Shown: positions 20,775 to 31,860, counted from the stretch's first letter. The stretch is 64,000 bases of DNA from Prorocentrum cordatum (GCA_963575745.1 CAUYUJ010012781.1:37215-101214), one strand, 5' to 3'. The notes: a model not told the origin generated them from the sequence alone. Translations and numbers: made by a program.

Positions 20775-21180
20775 CGGGCGTTTTCACAAGTTTTCGGGCC
20801 CTGGGGTTCCTCACAGATCGATCCGACTCGAGGACTGGCGCAGAAAGACGGGGTCAAAAAGGCTCCAGTCGTGTTTTTCTCCGCGACGTTGCAAGTGCCC
20901 TGCAACGTTGGATCTCGGAGATAGAGATGCGAAGCTCCGAAAAAATTTGAGCGGGCGGCTTTTGGCGGCTTTCGGCCTCCGCGCGCCCTCGCCAGGCATC
21001 AAGACGATTCAAGACGACAGACACATACCTCCTCGCGTTGCGAAAACAATCGCGACGGCAGGTTGTTTTGTTATTTTCAGCCTCCCAGGGCCTTATTTGG
21101 GCCTCGGGATTATCGAAACACAAATCACGGTGAAAAGCCCGCCCCGGGGAGGGGTTCAGACCTCGTGGGGTCGACGTCGC
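20775..21180 (+). repeat. composite repeat V + F, copy 2
   Basis: V blocks (GTTCCTCACAGATCGATCC, GGCGCAGAAAGACGGGGTC, GATAGAGATGCGAAGCTCCG) are followed by F (GGCTTTCGGCCTCCGCGC) and a second F (TCAGCCTCCCAGGGCC). Confidence 0.65.
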
Positions 21181-21307
21181 GAAAAAAACAAAACACGACG
21201 CCGCAGGTCTGTGGTTGGGGGAGTGATCCGGCCCTCCAGCGCCCAAGCACCGAACAAATTGGAGCACCCGGATGTCTGCTGGGCCTGGTCGTCGTTTTCT
21301 CATTCAT

Positions 21308-21520
21308 TGTTTTGCCGATCGGCGCAGGCCTTCGCCCCCCCCCCCCACACACCCCACATGGAGTAGATTTTGGCTGTGTTTGGCGCCCGTTTCAAGCAGG
21401 TGGAGTCTCCCCCATACGCCATGGCACGCGCGGTTGTAAGCAGTCGCGCTAAGCAGAGGTCCGGAGCCAGACCCTCCTCCCCCCCCTTCCGCCCAATGTT
21501 GAAACGCCGAATCTTTTTTT
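21308..21520 (+). repeat. family Q repeat, copy 1
   Basis: GCCGATCGGCGCAGGCC through GGAGCCAGACCCTCCTCCC and TTGAAACGCCGAAT. It aligns with 47600-47790. Confidence 0.7.
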
Positions 21521-21524
21521 TTTC

Positions 21525-21569
<45 letters not shown>

Positions 21570-21580
21570 ATATATATACC
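21525..21580. repeat. TA microsatellite
   Basis: TATATATA over about 50 bp, directly after the Q repeat. Confidence 0.95.
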
Positions 21581-21612
21581 AAAAACAAAAAATGTTTACC
21601 TGTACCGCGTAG

Positions 21613-21778
21613 GCGCGTGCAGCGGGCCGCAGGGGACGGAGACCCGTCGCCGGAGCCGCAGCAGCCCGGCGCGTGCGGGGCCCCTCGTGGGGCTGCCGCG
21701 CGGGCCGCCGCGGCGAGCGTGGAGGACCTGGGCGCGTGGCTGCAGGAACTCGGGGGGGGAAGACCCAGGTCCTCACGG
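21613..21778 (+). CDS. candidate exon with SAM-like start
   Basis: After CCTGTACCGCGTAG|G the frame reads RVQRAAGDGDPSPEPQQPGA and further, into SVEDLGAWLQELGGG, with about 88% G/C third positions. Entry takes one base (AG|G). Donors could be CCCAG|GTCCTC (21769) or CACGG|GTAGTG (21779). The last 13 residues resemble the first helix of a SAM domain (S-VEE-V-WL--LG), but only that piece is present, so the domain call is an inference. No downstream SAM exon was identified. Confidence 0.45.
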
Positions 21779-21794
21779 GTAGTGGCGTGACGAA

Positions 21795-22130
21795 CTATGT
21801 TTTGTTTTGTTGTTCTTTTTTGCCTTTGGGGACTCTTCCTGGGCCTCGGGACCGTCAGGAAACGACTCAGGATGAGAAGCCGGTCCAGGGGAATGGGTCG
21901 AGACCTCCTGGGGTCGACATAAGGAAAAATCATGATGTCGGGGGCGTATGGGGATCTTGGCGTTCCAATTTTTTCCGAGCTGGGCGTTTAAACGCCAGGT
22001 TTCGGGCCCAGGGGCCATCGCAGATCGATCCGGTTCGAAGAGTGGCGCAGGAAGAGGGGGCCCAGTGCTCCGGTCGCGATTCCTGTGCGATGTTTCAGGT
22101 GTTTCCCGCTCCGGGATCTCAGTGCACATA
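21795..22130 (+). repeat. F copy followed by V copy 3
   Basis: F (GGGGACTCTTCCTGGGCCTC, GAGAAGCCGGTCC, GGGTCGACAT) is followed by V (GGGCGTTTAAACGCC, CGCAGATCGATCCGGTTCG). The order is the reverse of copies 1 and 2. Confidence 0.55.
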
Positions 22131-22234
22131 CTGCTACTGCCATTTTTCCTCTGTGTTGGAGTAAGGGTAACGTAGTAGAGATCTCTTGGAAACGTCCCAG
22201 AGGCTTCGTCCTCCGGAGAGGATGGAGGTCTTTA

Positions 22235-22560
22235 CCCAAACCCGCGACGTCATGATTTCTTCATGACGTCGACCCCTTGAATATTCAGAAATAGATCGAA
22301 AATACTACGGGGACGATTTCTATAATATATGTTGGGTATGTTGTTGGGCACTTTGCATCGTTATTCCAGAGTCCGCCTGTAGGAGGACATGCCCGACCTT
22401 GCTGTAGGGATCCAGCGTTCTAGCGGTTACGATCCATTCTCCGGGACAGGTCTTCCATCCAGAGTCGTTCGCTGACGGTCCCGAGGCCTAGGAAGGGCCA
22501 CCCAAAACCAAAAATAACAACACATTTCCTGTCACGATTTTTGCATTACCCGATGGGGCT
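22235..22560 (-). repeat. family F pieces around an element I 3' end
   Basis: Reverse F at 22235-22270 and 22440-22560 (CCAAAACCAAAAATAACAAC, CCTGTCACGATTTTTGC). Between them, 22300-22400 ends CCGCCTGTAGGAGGACATGC then CCGACC, the end of element I. Confidence 0.5.
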
Positions 22561-22646
22561 TAGGTCCGGAGAGGAGGTCATTGTAGGAGGTTTGTTTGGG
22601 TAGTCTATAGGCACCTGGCCGCGCTACGCTAGACATTTCGGTTTGA

Positions 22647-22931
22647 GTGACCGACGCAGCGTGCCACAATACTCCTGCCCGCCTGCGAGGCGACGTGGCC
22701 TTGCGTCCTCGCCGCCGCTGGCGGTGCCCTATGGCTGCATTGCGGTGGTGGAGAGCCAAATGGACGGTAGCTCTCGAGCGAGGCCGAGAATGCGTGGGCA
22801 TGGCGCTGGGGCGGACGCTGGCGGCTGTGGATCGATGGGGTTGCCTTGGGCGCACATCGCCGATGAGGACACGCTCTTGGGAGCCCGGCGACCTCCGGAT
22901 CGGTCCCCCCTGCCCCCGGGTTGTCAATTGA
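22647..22931 (+). other. open frame of unknown status
   Basis: A 94-codon frame opening at GTG, with a first ATG at 22731. The peptide includes AALRWWRAKWTVALERGREC; about 70% G/C third positions. No homology recognised and no splice context. Bases 22858-22920 recur near 16667, which argues for repeat sequence. Confidence 0.15.
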
Positions 22932-22934
22932 GCT

Positions 22935-23240
22935 GGTTCGGCGTCTTAAGATGAGGCTGGTTCGACGAGCTCCTTAAATACAATGGCTCTCCATTGGCAG
23001 GGGTACGCTTCGCCGAATGGGGCACCCCCGCGGAACGGGCCCACGTCGTTTCGGCAACACGAAAATTTCAAAGTGAGCCGGTTCGGCGGGTGCGTTTTGA
23101 TGAGTTCTGAGACGGTTCGGCGGCCGAACGTGCTCAGTGAGCCGCGGGCTCAGAACTGATGATCGGGAAGCAGATCGGCTGCGCGCCGAGCGGGCTTGCG
23201 GCTTTCCGCCGAATGCGTTTTTGAAGTTCGATACATGTTT
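22935..23240. repeat. array of TGAGCC(G/C)GTTCGGC words, left block (O1)
   Basis: AGCTGGTTCGGCG, GAGGCTGGTTCGACGAGC, GTGAGCCGGTTCGGCGGG, GACGGTTCGGCGGCCGAACG at irregular spacing. The same words fill 25985-26335 on the far side of the 23.4-25.8 kb block. Confidence 0.6.
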
Positions 23241-23418
23241 CTTTCATTCTGTTTCCTGATATTTTAGTCTGCGTTGCATTTTGTTTGTCCGACTGGGCCT
23301 GGGCTCAGGGGGGGTTGTTGGAATAGCCGCTGCTGGGATTCCGCGCGGAGGTCCCTGCGGCGCAATCGGCATGGCGCGTCGCGCAGGGGCGTCTTTCTAT
23401 GAAGTCCACAGCGAACCG

Positions 23419-23936
23419 ATGCAGATATGATAGTTGAACGGCCACTCGCCCCGAGGAAAAGCACTCGCCAGAGCGGCCGCGGGAAGCATTGCGCGGGCAG
23501 ATCGAGGGGAAAGGCAACGCAGAGGACGCAGGGACAGAAAGAAAAATCACGGAGGCGGTGGGCGAAGAAGGAGGCGTGCAGGCAGGCCTCGGAGGAGTCC
23601 TTGCGTTGCTGCTGCCATTCCTCTTCCCCCTCCTCCTCCTCCTCCCGTTCCCCCTCCCCCTTTCGTATCCCTTCTGAATTTGGTCGTTGGTCCCGCGCCT
23701 TCCCCCCGTTTCCCTACTGCTCACGGTGCTCCTCCTGGTCGCGCTCACGCCCGTCATCCTCACCCTTCTCCCCTCATCATCCTCGTCCTCCTTGTGCTCC
23801 ATTGCGTCACCATCATCTGCATATTCCCCCCCCTCGCCCTCCTCCCCCCTCCCTCCACGGCCTAATCGGCATGCGTCGGGCCGTCGGTCAATTGCGCTTG
23901 ATGTTACTCCTCGCCCTCTCCCTCGCCATCACTGCC

Positions 23937-23974
<38 letters not shown>

Positions 23975-25768
23975 TATTATTATCATCATCGTCATCAGCA
24001 TCATCGTCGGCTTCGTCTTCCCCTCGCTCCCGCTGCGTTTGACCGTTGGCGTCGGTCGAATGGCATCCAGCTCATTGCTCCACCATCTCATTTCCGCTCC
24101 ACCTGAACCTCGGTCAAATGTCATCCTGCCCCATGCGCCCCTGGCGTTGCTCCTTTTCCTCCTTAATTATCCTGCCCCCCAAGGCGCGAGGGAAAAATGG
24201 CGCGCAGACGCGCCCCCCCCCCCCCCCCCTTCCCACTCGCACTTTCCACCGTCCGTCTCTGTCCCAAGCCTGTCCCCTCCCTGCCTCGCCCCGTCGCCGC
24301 CATTTCTGTCTGCGTTCCCCCCTTCTGCGTTTCCGGCAATAGCAGCAAGGGCAAGTGGAGGAGAGGGGGGGTGGGGGGGACTCGGCCAACGGCCAGATGG
24401 GGCAGGAGTGAACGGAGGAGAAACATAGTCAGCAGCGGCAGCAGAAACAGGATAAGCAAGAAAAGCAGGAGGAAAAAGCGAAGGCGTTGGACCTGCAGCC
24501 GAAGACAGCAGGAGCCGAGGGGACGAATGCGGATGAGCAGCAGCAGCAGCAGCATGAACAGACGCCGGAGGGGCAGGGCGGAGGAAGACGAAGGCCTTTG
24601 AACGTGAGGCCGCTGTGAAACTGAGGAAGATGAGGAACACCAGCAGCAATATCATGAGGAGCAACAAGGATCAGGAGAAGCGGTAAGGATGCCATTTGAC
24701 CGATTGCGAAGCGGAGCAGGAGAGAGGGGCCGGAGGAGGATGATAATGAGGAGCAGCAGCAGGAGCAAGAAGGAGCAGGGCGGAAGGTAGGGAGGTCAGT
24801 CTGCCGAGGTTCAAAGGGAGCGGGAGTGGGGAGATGCTGGTGATGTTGATGATGCTAGTGTGTTTGCTGATGGTTATGGCGATGGCAAAAGTGGCGGCGA
24901 CGGTCAGACGACGACGGCGACGTGGGCGAGGAGGGGGAGGGGGGGGGGGGGGGGGCGCAGCAACGACATCGACGATCATTGCGCGGGAAGCCAATCGACC
25001 GACGGCCAATGGAGTAGGAGTGAGGCGCGGCGGAGATGCGAAGATAACACCGAAGAGCAACGGCGCGGGCAAGCAGAGCAGGTGCTGGAGGGGGATGTCA
25101 TTCGGCCGACGGTCAAATGCAGCGTGGGCGACGGGATGACGCACGGCGGCGACGATGCTGATCTTGATGCTGAGGGGGAGCGACGCCAGGGGATATGGGG
25201 GCCACTTGACAGACGGTCACATGTACAACTATTGAAGCGTGGATGGCATAGGTGAAGGGGAGGGGGGGGGGGGGGGCGAGGAAGATGAATATGCCGATGG
25301 CGGTGGCGACGCGGTGGAGGAGTTAGAGGACGAGGAGGGGGGCGGCGAGAAGCAGGAGGAGGAAGAGGGGCATGGGCATGAGAAGGGGCAGGAGGAGCAC
25401 CAGAAGCAGGGCGGAGCAGGCGGAGGCCGCTGGACCAACGGCCAACTGGAGCAGGAGTGAGAAAAGGAGGATGAGCAGGAGGAAGACGAATAGCAACGAC
25501 AACGCGAGGAACAATTGCCCTTTGACCGTCTCCTCCGCGTTGCCTTTGTCTTCCTTCCCATGCTCTTCCTCCGAGGCCTGCTTGCGCGCCTCCTTCCTCG
25601 TCCGCCGCCTCCATTATTATTATCTTCCCCCGCGCCCCCCCCGTTTCCCCCCCCGTCGATCCCAGGTGCCCGCGCAGTGCATCCCGCGGCCGCTCTGGCG
25701 CTCAGTCTTCCTCGGGTCGGGTGGCTGTTCAGAGAGAGCTTCTATCAGATCGGCATTGCTTTGCCGCG
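23419..25768. repeat. block bounded by inverted arms of about 90 bp
   Basis: The left arm (23419-23510) and right arm (25655-25768, inverted) share CCAGAGCGGCCGCGGGA and GCGCGGGCA plus matching flanks. Both arms read the same peptide outward to inward, RQSGRGKHCAG and RQSGRGMHCAG. The interior is low-complexity: CTCCTC, ATC and GGA runs, with CCAACGGCCAAATGGAGCAG-like words recurring at 24384, 25000 and 25425. It may be a non-autonomous element or an old inverted duplication of an exon. Confidence 0.5.
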
Positions 25769-25984
25769 GGCTCCAAAGACAAATGCCCCCGCCCAACCAT
25801 CCGCTCTCCTCGCCGCCCGCCCGCGCTCCGATTCTCGACCCCCCGCGACTGGCCCCGGTTCGCGCGCGCTGCGTTTCGTCGGCACTTTCGCCAGGTAATC
25901 GCATCGCGAAGCGTGTTTTGAACAAGCATGATCGCGTCGCCGAGTGGGACGTGAAAAGCACGTCGTCTTTCTACTAGCGCTGGG

Positions 25985-26335
25985 GAGGCAACGCGCGATA
26001 GCGGGCCAGTTCGGCAGGCGGCGCAGAAATTGCTTTCGCCGAGTGGGCCACCCCGCTGGGCGAGCTCACAACCCAGCCGAATGGGTTCAGAACCGCGCCG
26101 GACGGGCTCAGATCCACACCGAATTCACTGCCGCGCCGGGCGGGCTCGCACCGCCGCCGGACGGGCTCACTTTCCGCCGAGCGGACTCACTTCAGTTTGT
26201 AGTTTTTCTACGCCGCACGGGCTCGCAACAAAAAAATCTACAACAACAGTCTCGAAACTTGCAGGGCCTCCCGAGCGACAGACAAAGTGAGCCGGTTCGG
26301 CGCCGCCGAACGGGCTCAGAACGCAAACCCGGGGT
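25985..26335. repeat. array of GCCGAACGGGCTCA words, right block (O2)
   Basis: GCCGAATGGGTTCAGAACC, GCCGGACGGGCTCAGATCC, GCCGGACGGGCTCACTTTCC and AGTGAGCCGGTTCGGCGCCG. Mostly inverted relative to O1. Confidence 0.6.
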
Positions 26336-26590
26336 GGCCGGCGCCTCCCTGGAGACCCTCTGGGAGGACCAGCGGGAGACCTCCCGCCCCCGAAGACCAA
26401 CAAATACCCTGGAGGCCTCCCCGCGGTCCTCCGGGAGGTGCGGAGCTGGAGCTCTGGTTCTCTCCGAGACCCCGCCCCTTCCGGGACCTCCCGGGCAAAG
26501 ATGTCTCGGAGTACCTCTGGGCCAGCGCAGGAGACCTCCGCGAGGGCCAGACGGGGGTCTCTGGGAGCGAGACCCCCAGGGAGGGGTGGG
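26335..26590. repeat. GGAGGCCTCC/GGAGACC word array (X1)
   Basis: Irregular GGAGACCTC, GGAGGACCAG and GGAGGCCTCC words. The same vocabulary occurs at 30060-30290, 32120-32410 and 32640-32840. Confidence 0.5.
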
Positions 26591-26699
26591 GGGGGTCGAG
26601 CAGGAGGAGGAGGGATGAGATGGAGGAGGGGGGGGGAGGCGCGAACCCAAGAGCCATCGACGACGTTGGAACGAACCCCCCCACCACGCCCCCTCCGTC

Positions 26700-27370
26700 T
26701 TCATCGGCCCCCACAACGGTTCATTTTCACAAGGGGAACTGCCTCGTTGGAAGACGACCGTTTGAAGGCCTTGAAGCGCGCCGAAAACGTGTCTCTCGAG
26801 TTTCCAACCCCTCGGATCAACCTGGCTGCTGCGTCGCGGGTCGAGCCAGAACGCCATCCCCTCGATTTCAACGCCGCGAATCATCGCAATTGTTGCACCC
26901 CCTTATAATCCTGAACCCTTCCCAAACAAGTTCTGGCGCGTCGATCTCGGGGGCCCGGCGCGGCGCCGCGACGAGGCCCGCGCTTTGACGGGGGGCCGCC
27001 CTCGACCCTTGGAACTCGGACAGTTTTCACTGCGAATGCGCCGGCGTTAAGGCGAGGGCCACATTTGGAAAACCGCCCGCCCTCCGCTCGCGAAGCCCAT
27101 GCAGACTGCCCGAGCAAGTGCGCGCGGGGCCGAGGCGACGCCCGCCCCTAGGACACGACCCGCCCTCGATGCGCGCCCGCCCTAGGATGCGACCCGCCTC
27201 AAGCGAGCGCGCGCGGCGCCGAAGCGAGAGCGACATGTTGAGAAAAAGACCCGCCCTCATCCCGCGACTCTTTGAAACGCTTGCAAAGCGAACGCGCGCG
27301 GCGCTGCAGCGAGAGCCTCGCGTTGAAAACCGCCCGCCCTGCATCGGCGAGGCCGTTGTCGCGCGCGGCT
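26700..27370 (+). repeat. diverged segmental duplicate N, copy 1 (GC-rich)
   Basis: It starts with ATTTTCACAAGGGGAACTGC and TTGGAAGACGACCGTTTG. After an internal unit it turns into repeats of about 80-90 bp with GCGCGGCGC, GAGGCGAGGGCC, TTTTGAAAA-like and CCGCCCTC words. The order is the same as 29135-29850. Confidence 0.65.
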
Positions 27371-28590
27371 GCAGGGCCATGGGCGGCGAGGCCCCAGGCG
27401 AAACGCAACGCCAGCCCAGGAAAATTGACCTCGGGGCGCGACGGGCAGAACTTGCTTATAAGCAAAAAGAGTGGAGGAGGACGCTTTACTTCTGACAAAG
27501 TTTGGGGCGTTCGTTCGAGGCTCCTCGAGCTGGGCCCCGATCTTGCAAAGGCGGCCGCCATTGCGGGGCCGCTGGGCACCTCCTTCGGGCGGCCGCCCAA
27601 AAGGTCGACCCCGCTCCCGATGAGGACATTGTTGGGTACACGGGCAGATGTGGGAAATTGCCAAATGTTGCCTGGATGGTCCAGGGGCCGACGTTTCCAT
27701 GGGTGGTTGCGCGGTTCACCGAGCCTTTCCGGCGCGCTGTTGACATGGCCAGTCGAGGGGGACTTGCATGAAGCCCTCAGCGGCGCCCCTCTTTCCGTTG
27801 TTCCATGTAATGCCAACGTGTCCGAGCGTCGTTGTCTGATGCAGGCGCGCGCCCATGTTCGAATTCCGCTGAACGAGGCATGGGCCGATTTTTCAAGATG
27901 GCGCAGACGTTGTGCGTGGAGCGCCCGCGGCAATCAGATCGCGATGCGGTCGAGCGCAGCATGATGGACATTGAGCGCGCGTTCATATTCTTACCTTTCA
28001 CGACGGTTGGAGTATTCAAACTGGCGAAGCCCACCAGAGTGCATTCGGAGGAAACCGCCCGATTGAAGAAGATGGGGGGGGGGGGCCAGGAAATGGGCGA
28101 ACTGATGCCCTAGCTAGGGGGGGCATTCCAAACGTCAGCCCTCGCCAGGTGACGTCGACAGGGTGGAAGCTGGTAGTGATGAATGGCCGAAAGTTGTTCG
28201 GTTTTTCGCTGCCCTCCTGGAGCCAAGGGGAAGCTCGCGAGATGCGCTCGGTGACCTCGAGCTGTCCCCCGAGGCGCCCAGGGGGCAGACCCGAAATCAT
28301 TGTTGACGCGTGCCTGCGTGGACTTCAACAGGTGGCAGCGCGCTGATTGCGGAAAAGCTACCGCGCACAAGGCGAGGTGCAGAGGGGGTCCTTGCGTGCA
28401 CTTGCTCAGGTTCTCAGGCGCCGATTTGGGCCACCTTCAGCAGCCCTCCCGCACCCGTAACTTGCAGGTTGGTCGCATCGCAACCACGGGGGTTGCTGTA
28501 GCTTTCCGTTTTGCCTGCGGGTCAAATTCTACGGGCGGGCCTCAACATTTATCATCAGCATGTCATAGAACCGAGCGACGTCAGCTCCGC
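27371..28590. other. no gene assigned
   Basis: Mixed composition, less repetitive than the surroundings. Open frames exist (for example 27832-28113 with AQTLCVERPRQSDRDAVER), but no splice signals, motif or consistent third-position bias supports them. If a unique cellular gene hides at 27-29 kb I cannot prove it. Confidence 0.3.
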
Positions 28591-29134
28591 ATGTTGAAGA
28601 ATTGCATACTTTCTTACTTCAAAAGGATCTCGCTTCTTTAAACCATGGCGCACCACGGTCGATCAAAATTCCATTCGAGGCTTTTCTTCGGCACTTGTTT
28701 TGCGTTGCAATGGCCGATTGCGCAGGCTCTAGTTTCCATCCGACTTTGTTTCTGGAGATGTTGCCCATTCTTGGTCAGCTTTTTGCAACTATTCGAGGAC
28801 CTGTTCGTTTCTTTGTGCCGTGTCTGTGTAGGAGCAAGACAAGGAAATGGAGGAAGGGGAACATGGAAGCATGATGATGAGGACGAGGCGGAGGAGGGGA
28901 GGAGATGGAGGAGGAAGTGCAAAAGGCGAGCGGGGATGATGAGGATATGAATGGTAATGCTGCTGATGGCGATGATGATGATGGGGGTAATGGTGATCAT
29001 GGCAACGATTCAGTGACAGCGTGGGTGCCATTCTTTTTAATGGTGGTGAGGATGGGGATGAGGAGGACAAGGATGACAACGTCCAGTGTAAGCCAAAGAC
29101 ACATCAACGATGTTGCAATATATCCTCCTTCCAA
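28591..29134. other. AT-richer stretch, no gene assigned
   Basis: Contains a GATGATGATGGGGGTAATGG-type microsatellite near 28970 and GAGGAGGGGAGG words. Open frames at 28602-28950 lack coding bias. Confidence 0.35.
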
Positions 29135-29850
29135 GCTCTCTCTTCATAGGCACATACGAAGGTTTGTTTTCACAGAGGGAAATGCTCCATTGGAAGACAA
29201 ACGTTTGGAAACCCTGAACTGTGCCAAAACACCATTCCTGCAACTTCGACACCGCGAATCACCGTTACTGTTGCGTTTTGCGTTTTGACGTTTTCGAATC
29301 TTGCCATAGCGCCATTTCTAGCACGCCATTGCCGCGAATCAACGGAATTGTTGCGTCCTGACGGCCCGGCATCGTGCCAAAACATAACTCCTGGTACGTG
29401 ACCCACGACAATGTTTGAATCGGTTGTACGTTTTAAAAACGAATGTGCGCGGCGCTCTGGCTAAAACCACATTTTGAAAAATGAACCGCCCTCAACCCGT
29501 AAAGCCCTTGCTAATGTTTCAAGCGAATGTGCGCGGCGCTGAGGCGAGGGCCATCTTTTGAAAACGACCGGCCCTCAATCCGCGAAGTTCCTGAAACTTC
29601 TTGTCACGAGTGTGCGCGGCGCCATTGCGAGAGCCATATGCTGAAAATGAACGGCCCTTCATCCGTGAACTTCCTGCAGTGTTTAAGACGACTGTGCCTG
29701 GCGCGAATGCGAAAACCAACCGCATTTTGAAAAGGAACCGCCTTTCATCCGCGAAGCTGTTTGTAATGTCTTAAGACGAACGCGCGCGGGTCTATTGCGA
29801 TAGCCATATTTTGAAAACGGCCCGCCCTCCGTCCGCGAAGCTTTGGCAAA
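29135..29850 (+). repeat. diverged segmental duplicate N, copy 2 (AT-richer)
   Basis: TTGTTTTCACAGAGGGAAATG and CATTGGAAGACAAACGTTTGG match copy 1. Then come about five units of 80-90 bp with GAATGTGCGCGGCGCT, TTTTGAAAA and CCGCCCTCA. Many differences from copy 1 are transitions. Confidence 0.7.
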
Positions 29851-29959
29851 GACCCAGCGTGAGGGTCATAAGTGGTAACGACGTATCAGGTGAAGCGCCT
29901 GGCCCCCCTATTGACACTCCTCTGGGTGCGACAGCGAGGGATTATTTATAAGGGAAAGG

Positions 29960-30045
29960 ACCGGAGGAGGAGGAGGAGGAGGAGGAGGAGGAGGAGGAAA
30001 AGGAGGGAAAGGGAGAAAAGGAGGAAAAGGAGGAGGAAAACACGA
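29960..30045 (+). repeat. GGA microsatellite
   Basis: GGAGGAGGA then GGAAAAGGAGGAAA over about 85 bp. Confidence 0.9.
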
Positions 30046-30059
30046 CTCTCGAGCGACCT

Positions 30060-30290
30060 CCCCCGGCCCTCTGAGATGCTTCCCGGCAGGCCTCCCTTGC
30101 AGGTCCCCCCGGCGGTCTGATGCAGGTCCCCCGTCGGAGGCCTCCGAGGAGGCCCCCCAGAGGCCTTTTAGCAGGAGATCTCTCCGCGAGGGGGCGGGCG
30201 GGCGGGAGAGGCCTCCCACGCAGGGACCCCTCTGGCCCTCCAGGGGGTCTCGGGGGGCCTGGGGGGGGCCAACCCGTAGGAAGACACATC
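30060..30290. repeat. GGAGGCCTCC word array (X2)
   Basis: GGTCCCCCGTCGGAGGCCTC, GGAGGCCCCCCAGAGGCC and related words. Confidence 0.5.
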
Positions 30291-30421
30291 TACACATCGA
30301 TGTTGGTTGCTTCTTTCCCCAGCGGCAGCTGCATTTGGAAGGACCGCGCGGTATCTAAAATTCCTCTACGAAGCATATGTGCTTTACAACGATATCATAA
30401 AGACAACTATGTAAGAATATA

Positions 30422-30453
<32 letters not shown>

Positions 30454-30984
30454 TCAAACATACATGCGCTTAGATACGACTTCTTATTGTCTAGATACGG
30501 GAGGTACGTTGTTCTTCAAATGTTTTATATACGGGGTCATGGTTTAGATACGTGTAGATATGTTTATATATATAGATATGTTAGAAACGCTTCAATATAG
30601 CGCCCATCGCTGCAAATCATGTCTACAAAAAGTAGGTACGAATAGCTGCGGCGCCATGTCTCCACTGCCGGGCCTTGGCCGCTCAATGACCACGAGCAGG
30701 GAAGACTACACATGCCAGTCAGGACGACGATGATCATGAAGAGGAAGAGGAGAAGGAGGAGGAGGAAGAAGTGAAGTGGGACATCATGGACGGCGGGCGA
30801 GCCGAACGATCATGAGGACGAGGACAAAGCAACATATCCATGTTCTCCAATCGCTGATCGACTTAATCCCCGTCCTGACTCCCCCCTTCTCCACGTTATC
30901 CTTCTGACGCTCCCTCTAAATCCACCTCGCTCCTCTTGCCTGCTCGCCGCGCGTCCTCATCCTCCCCTTCGTCCGCGCTCATCG
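30291..30984. other. no gene; AT run and TAGATACG cluster 1
   Basis: TATATA at 30429-30453. At 30470-30640, TAGATACG and close variants (TAGATATG, TAGGTACG) recur at irregular spacing. 30700-30780 has GAGGAAGAGG. Confidence 0.5.
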
Positions 30985-31125
30985 TCCGAATCACTCCTCC
31001 TCCTCCTCCTCCTCCTCCTCCTCCTCCTCCTCCTCCTCCTTCCCCTCCTCTTCCTCCCTCTCTTCGTCCTCCTCCTCCTCCTCCTCCTCCTCCTCCTCCT
31101 CCTCCTCCTCCTCTTTGTTCTCCCC
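30985..31125 (+). repeat. CTC microsatellite in two runs
   Basis: CTCCTC at about 30994-31042 and 31065-31115, separated by TTCCTCCCTCTCTTCGTCC. Confidence 0.9.
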
Positions 31126-31339
31126 ATCCTACGGTACCCTGTTCCGACCAGTTCTCTTCTAAATTTCGTTTCGTCGTTGTTTCCCATCCTACTCCTCGTC
31201 GTTTTTGTCGTCGTCGCTCGTCTCTTCTCTCTTCTTCGATACGGTTTTCCACTATCCCCATCCCGTTGTTCATTGCTTCGGCCAATCTCACAGATCTTGT
31301 TCGTGCCGAGAGCACGGCCAACAGCATTCGTTCTGGCAA

Positions 31340-31475
31340 TAACTAGATACGAATAGATACAGCGCGGCGCTGTCATTCTTTGAAAATAGATACGGCTTGG
31401 TTTATTCTGGAAGCAAAATAGATACGGTCCCGAACGTTCAGATATGCGTGAAAAGTAGATACGTTTAGATACGGT
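31340..31475. repeat. TAGATACG cluster 2
   Basis: TAGATACG(A/G) appears about seven times (AACTAGATACGAATAGATAC, AAAATAGATACGGCTTGG, AAGTAGATACGTTTAGATAC). Spacing is irregular, so it is a clustered motif, not a tandem array. Confidence 0.6.
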
Positions 31476-31719
31476 GGCGCTCCCGCGCAGGCCGGGGGTG
31501 TGCATCTAAAAGTATTATTTGTATTGACTTCGTTGCAGAACAATAGATGCGATGGACTTCTCGCCTGAGCCTGGGCGCTATCACGAGTGAACGCAAGTAT
31601 TATTTGTTGATACGTCTTGCAGGGCTGGAGGCCTCGGGGAGGCCTCCGACCGCCTAGCTCCCGGAGGCTCAAGGTGGGCCGTCAACTGGGGGTCGATCCC
31701 AGATTTTTCGCTTTGCGGA

Positions 31720-31860
31720 AAAAATGCGACGGGAGGTTTTCGTTATGTTCGTCCTCCGGGGGCCTTTCTAGGGCCTCGCGGGGCTGTCATACAAAAAAAA
31801 ACACTCTGGATGAAAAGCCGACTCCCTTGGAAGGGGTCCGGACTTTTGGGTGCGACAGCG
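31720..31860 (+). repeat. family F copy
   Basis: GCGACGGGAGGTTTTCGTTATG, GTCCTCCGGGGGCCTTTC, GATGAAAAGCCGACTCCC in F order. Confidence 0.65.

Noticed and set aside
21525-21580. A TATA-type promoter
   Set aside because: It is a TA microsatellite; dinoflagellate promoters are not known to use a TATA box and nothing transcribed is placed relative to it.
26192-26884. Open frames of over 200 codons on both strands
   Set aside because: The region is made of GGAGGCCTCC words and repeat O; frames are open through GC richness and none has a consistent third-position bias.
31651-31671. A possible spliced-leader relic (ends GGCTCAAG)
   Set aside because: Only the last eight bases and a few upstream positions match, and gaps are needed on both sides; likely chance.
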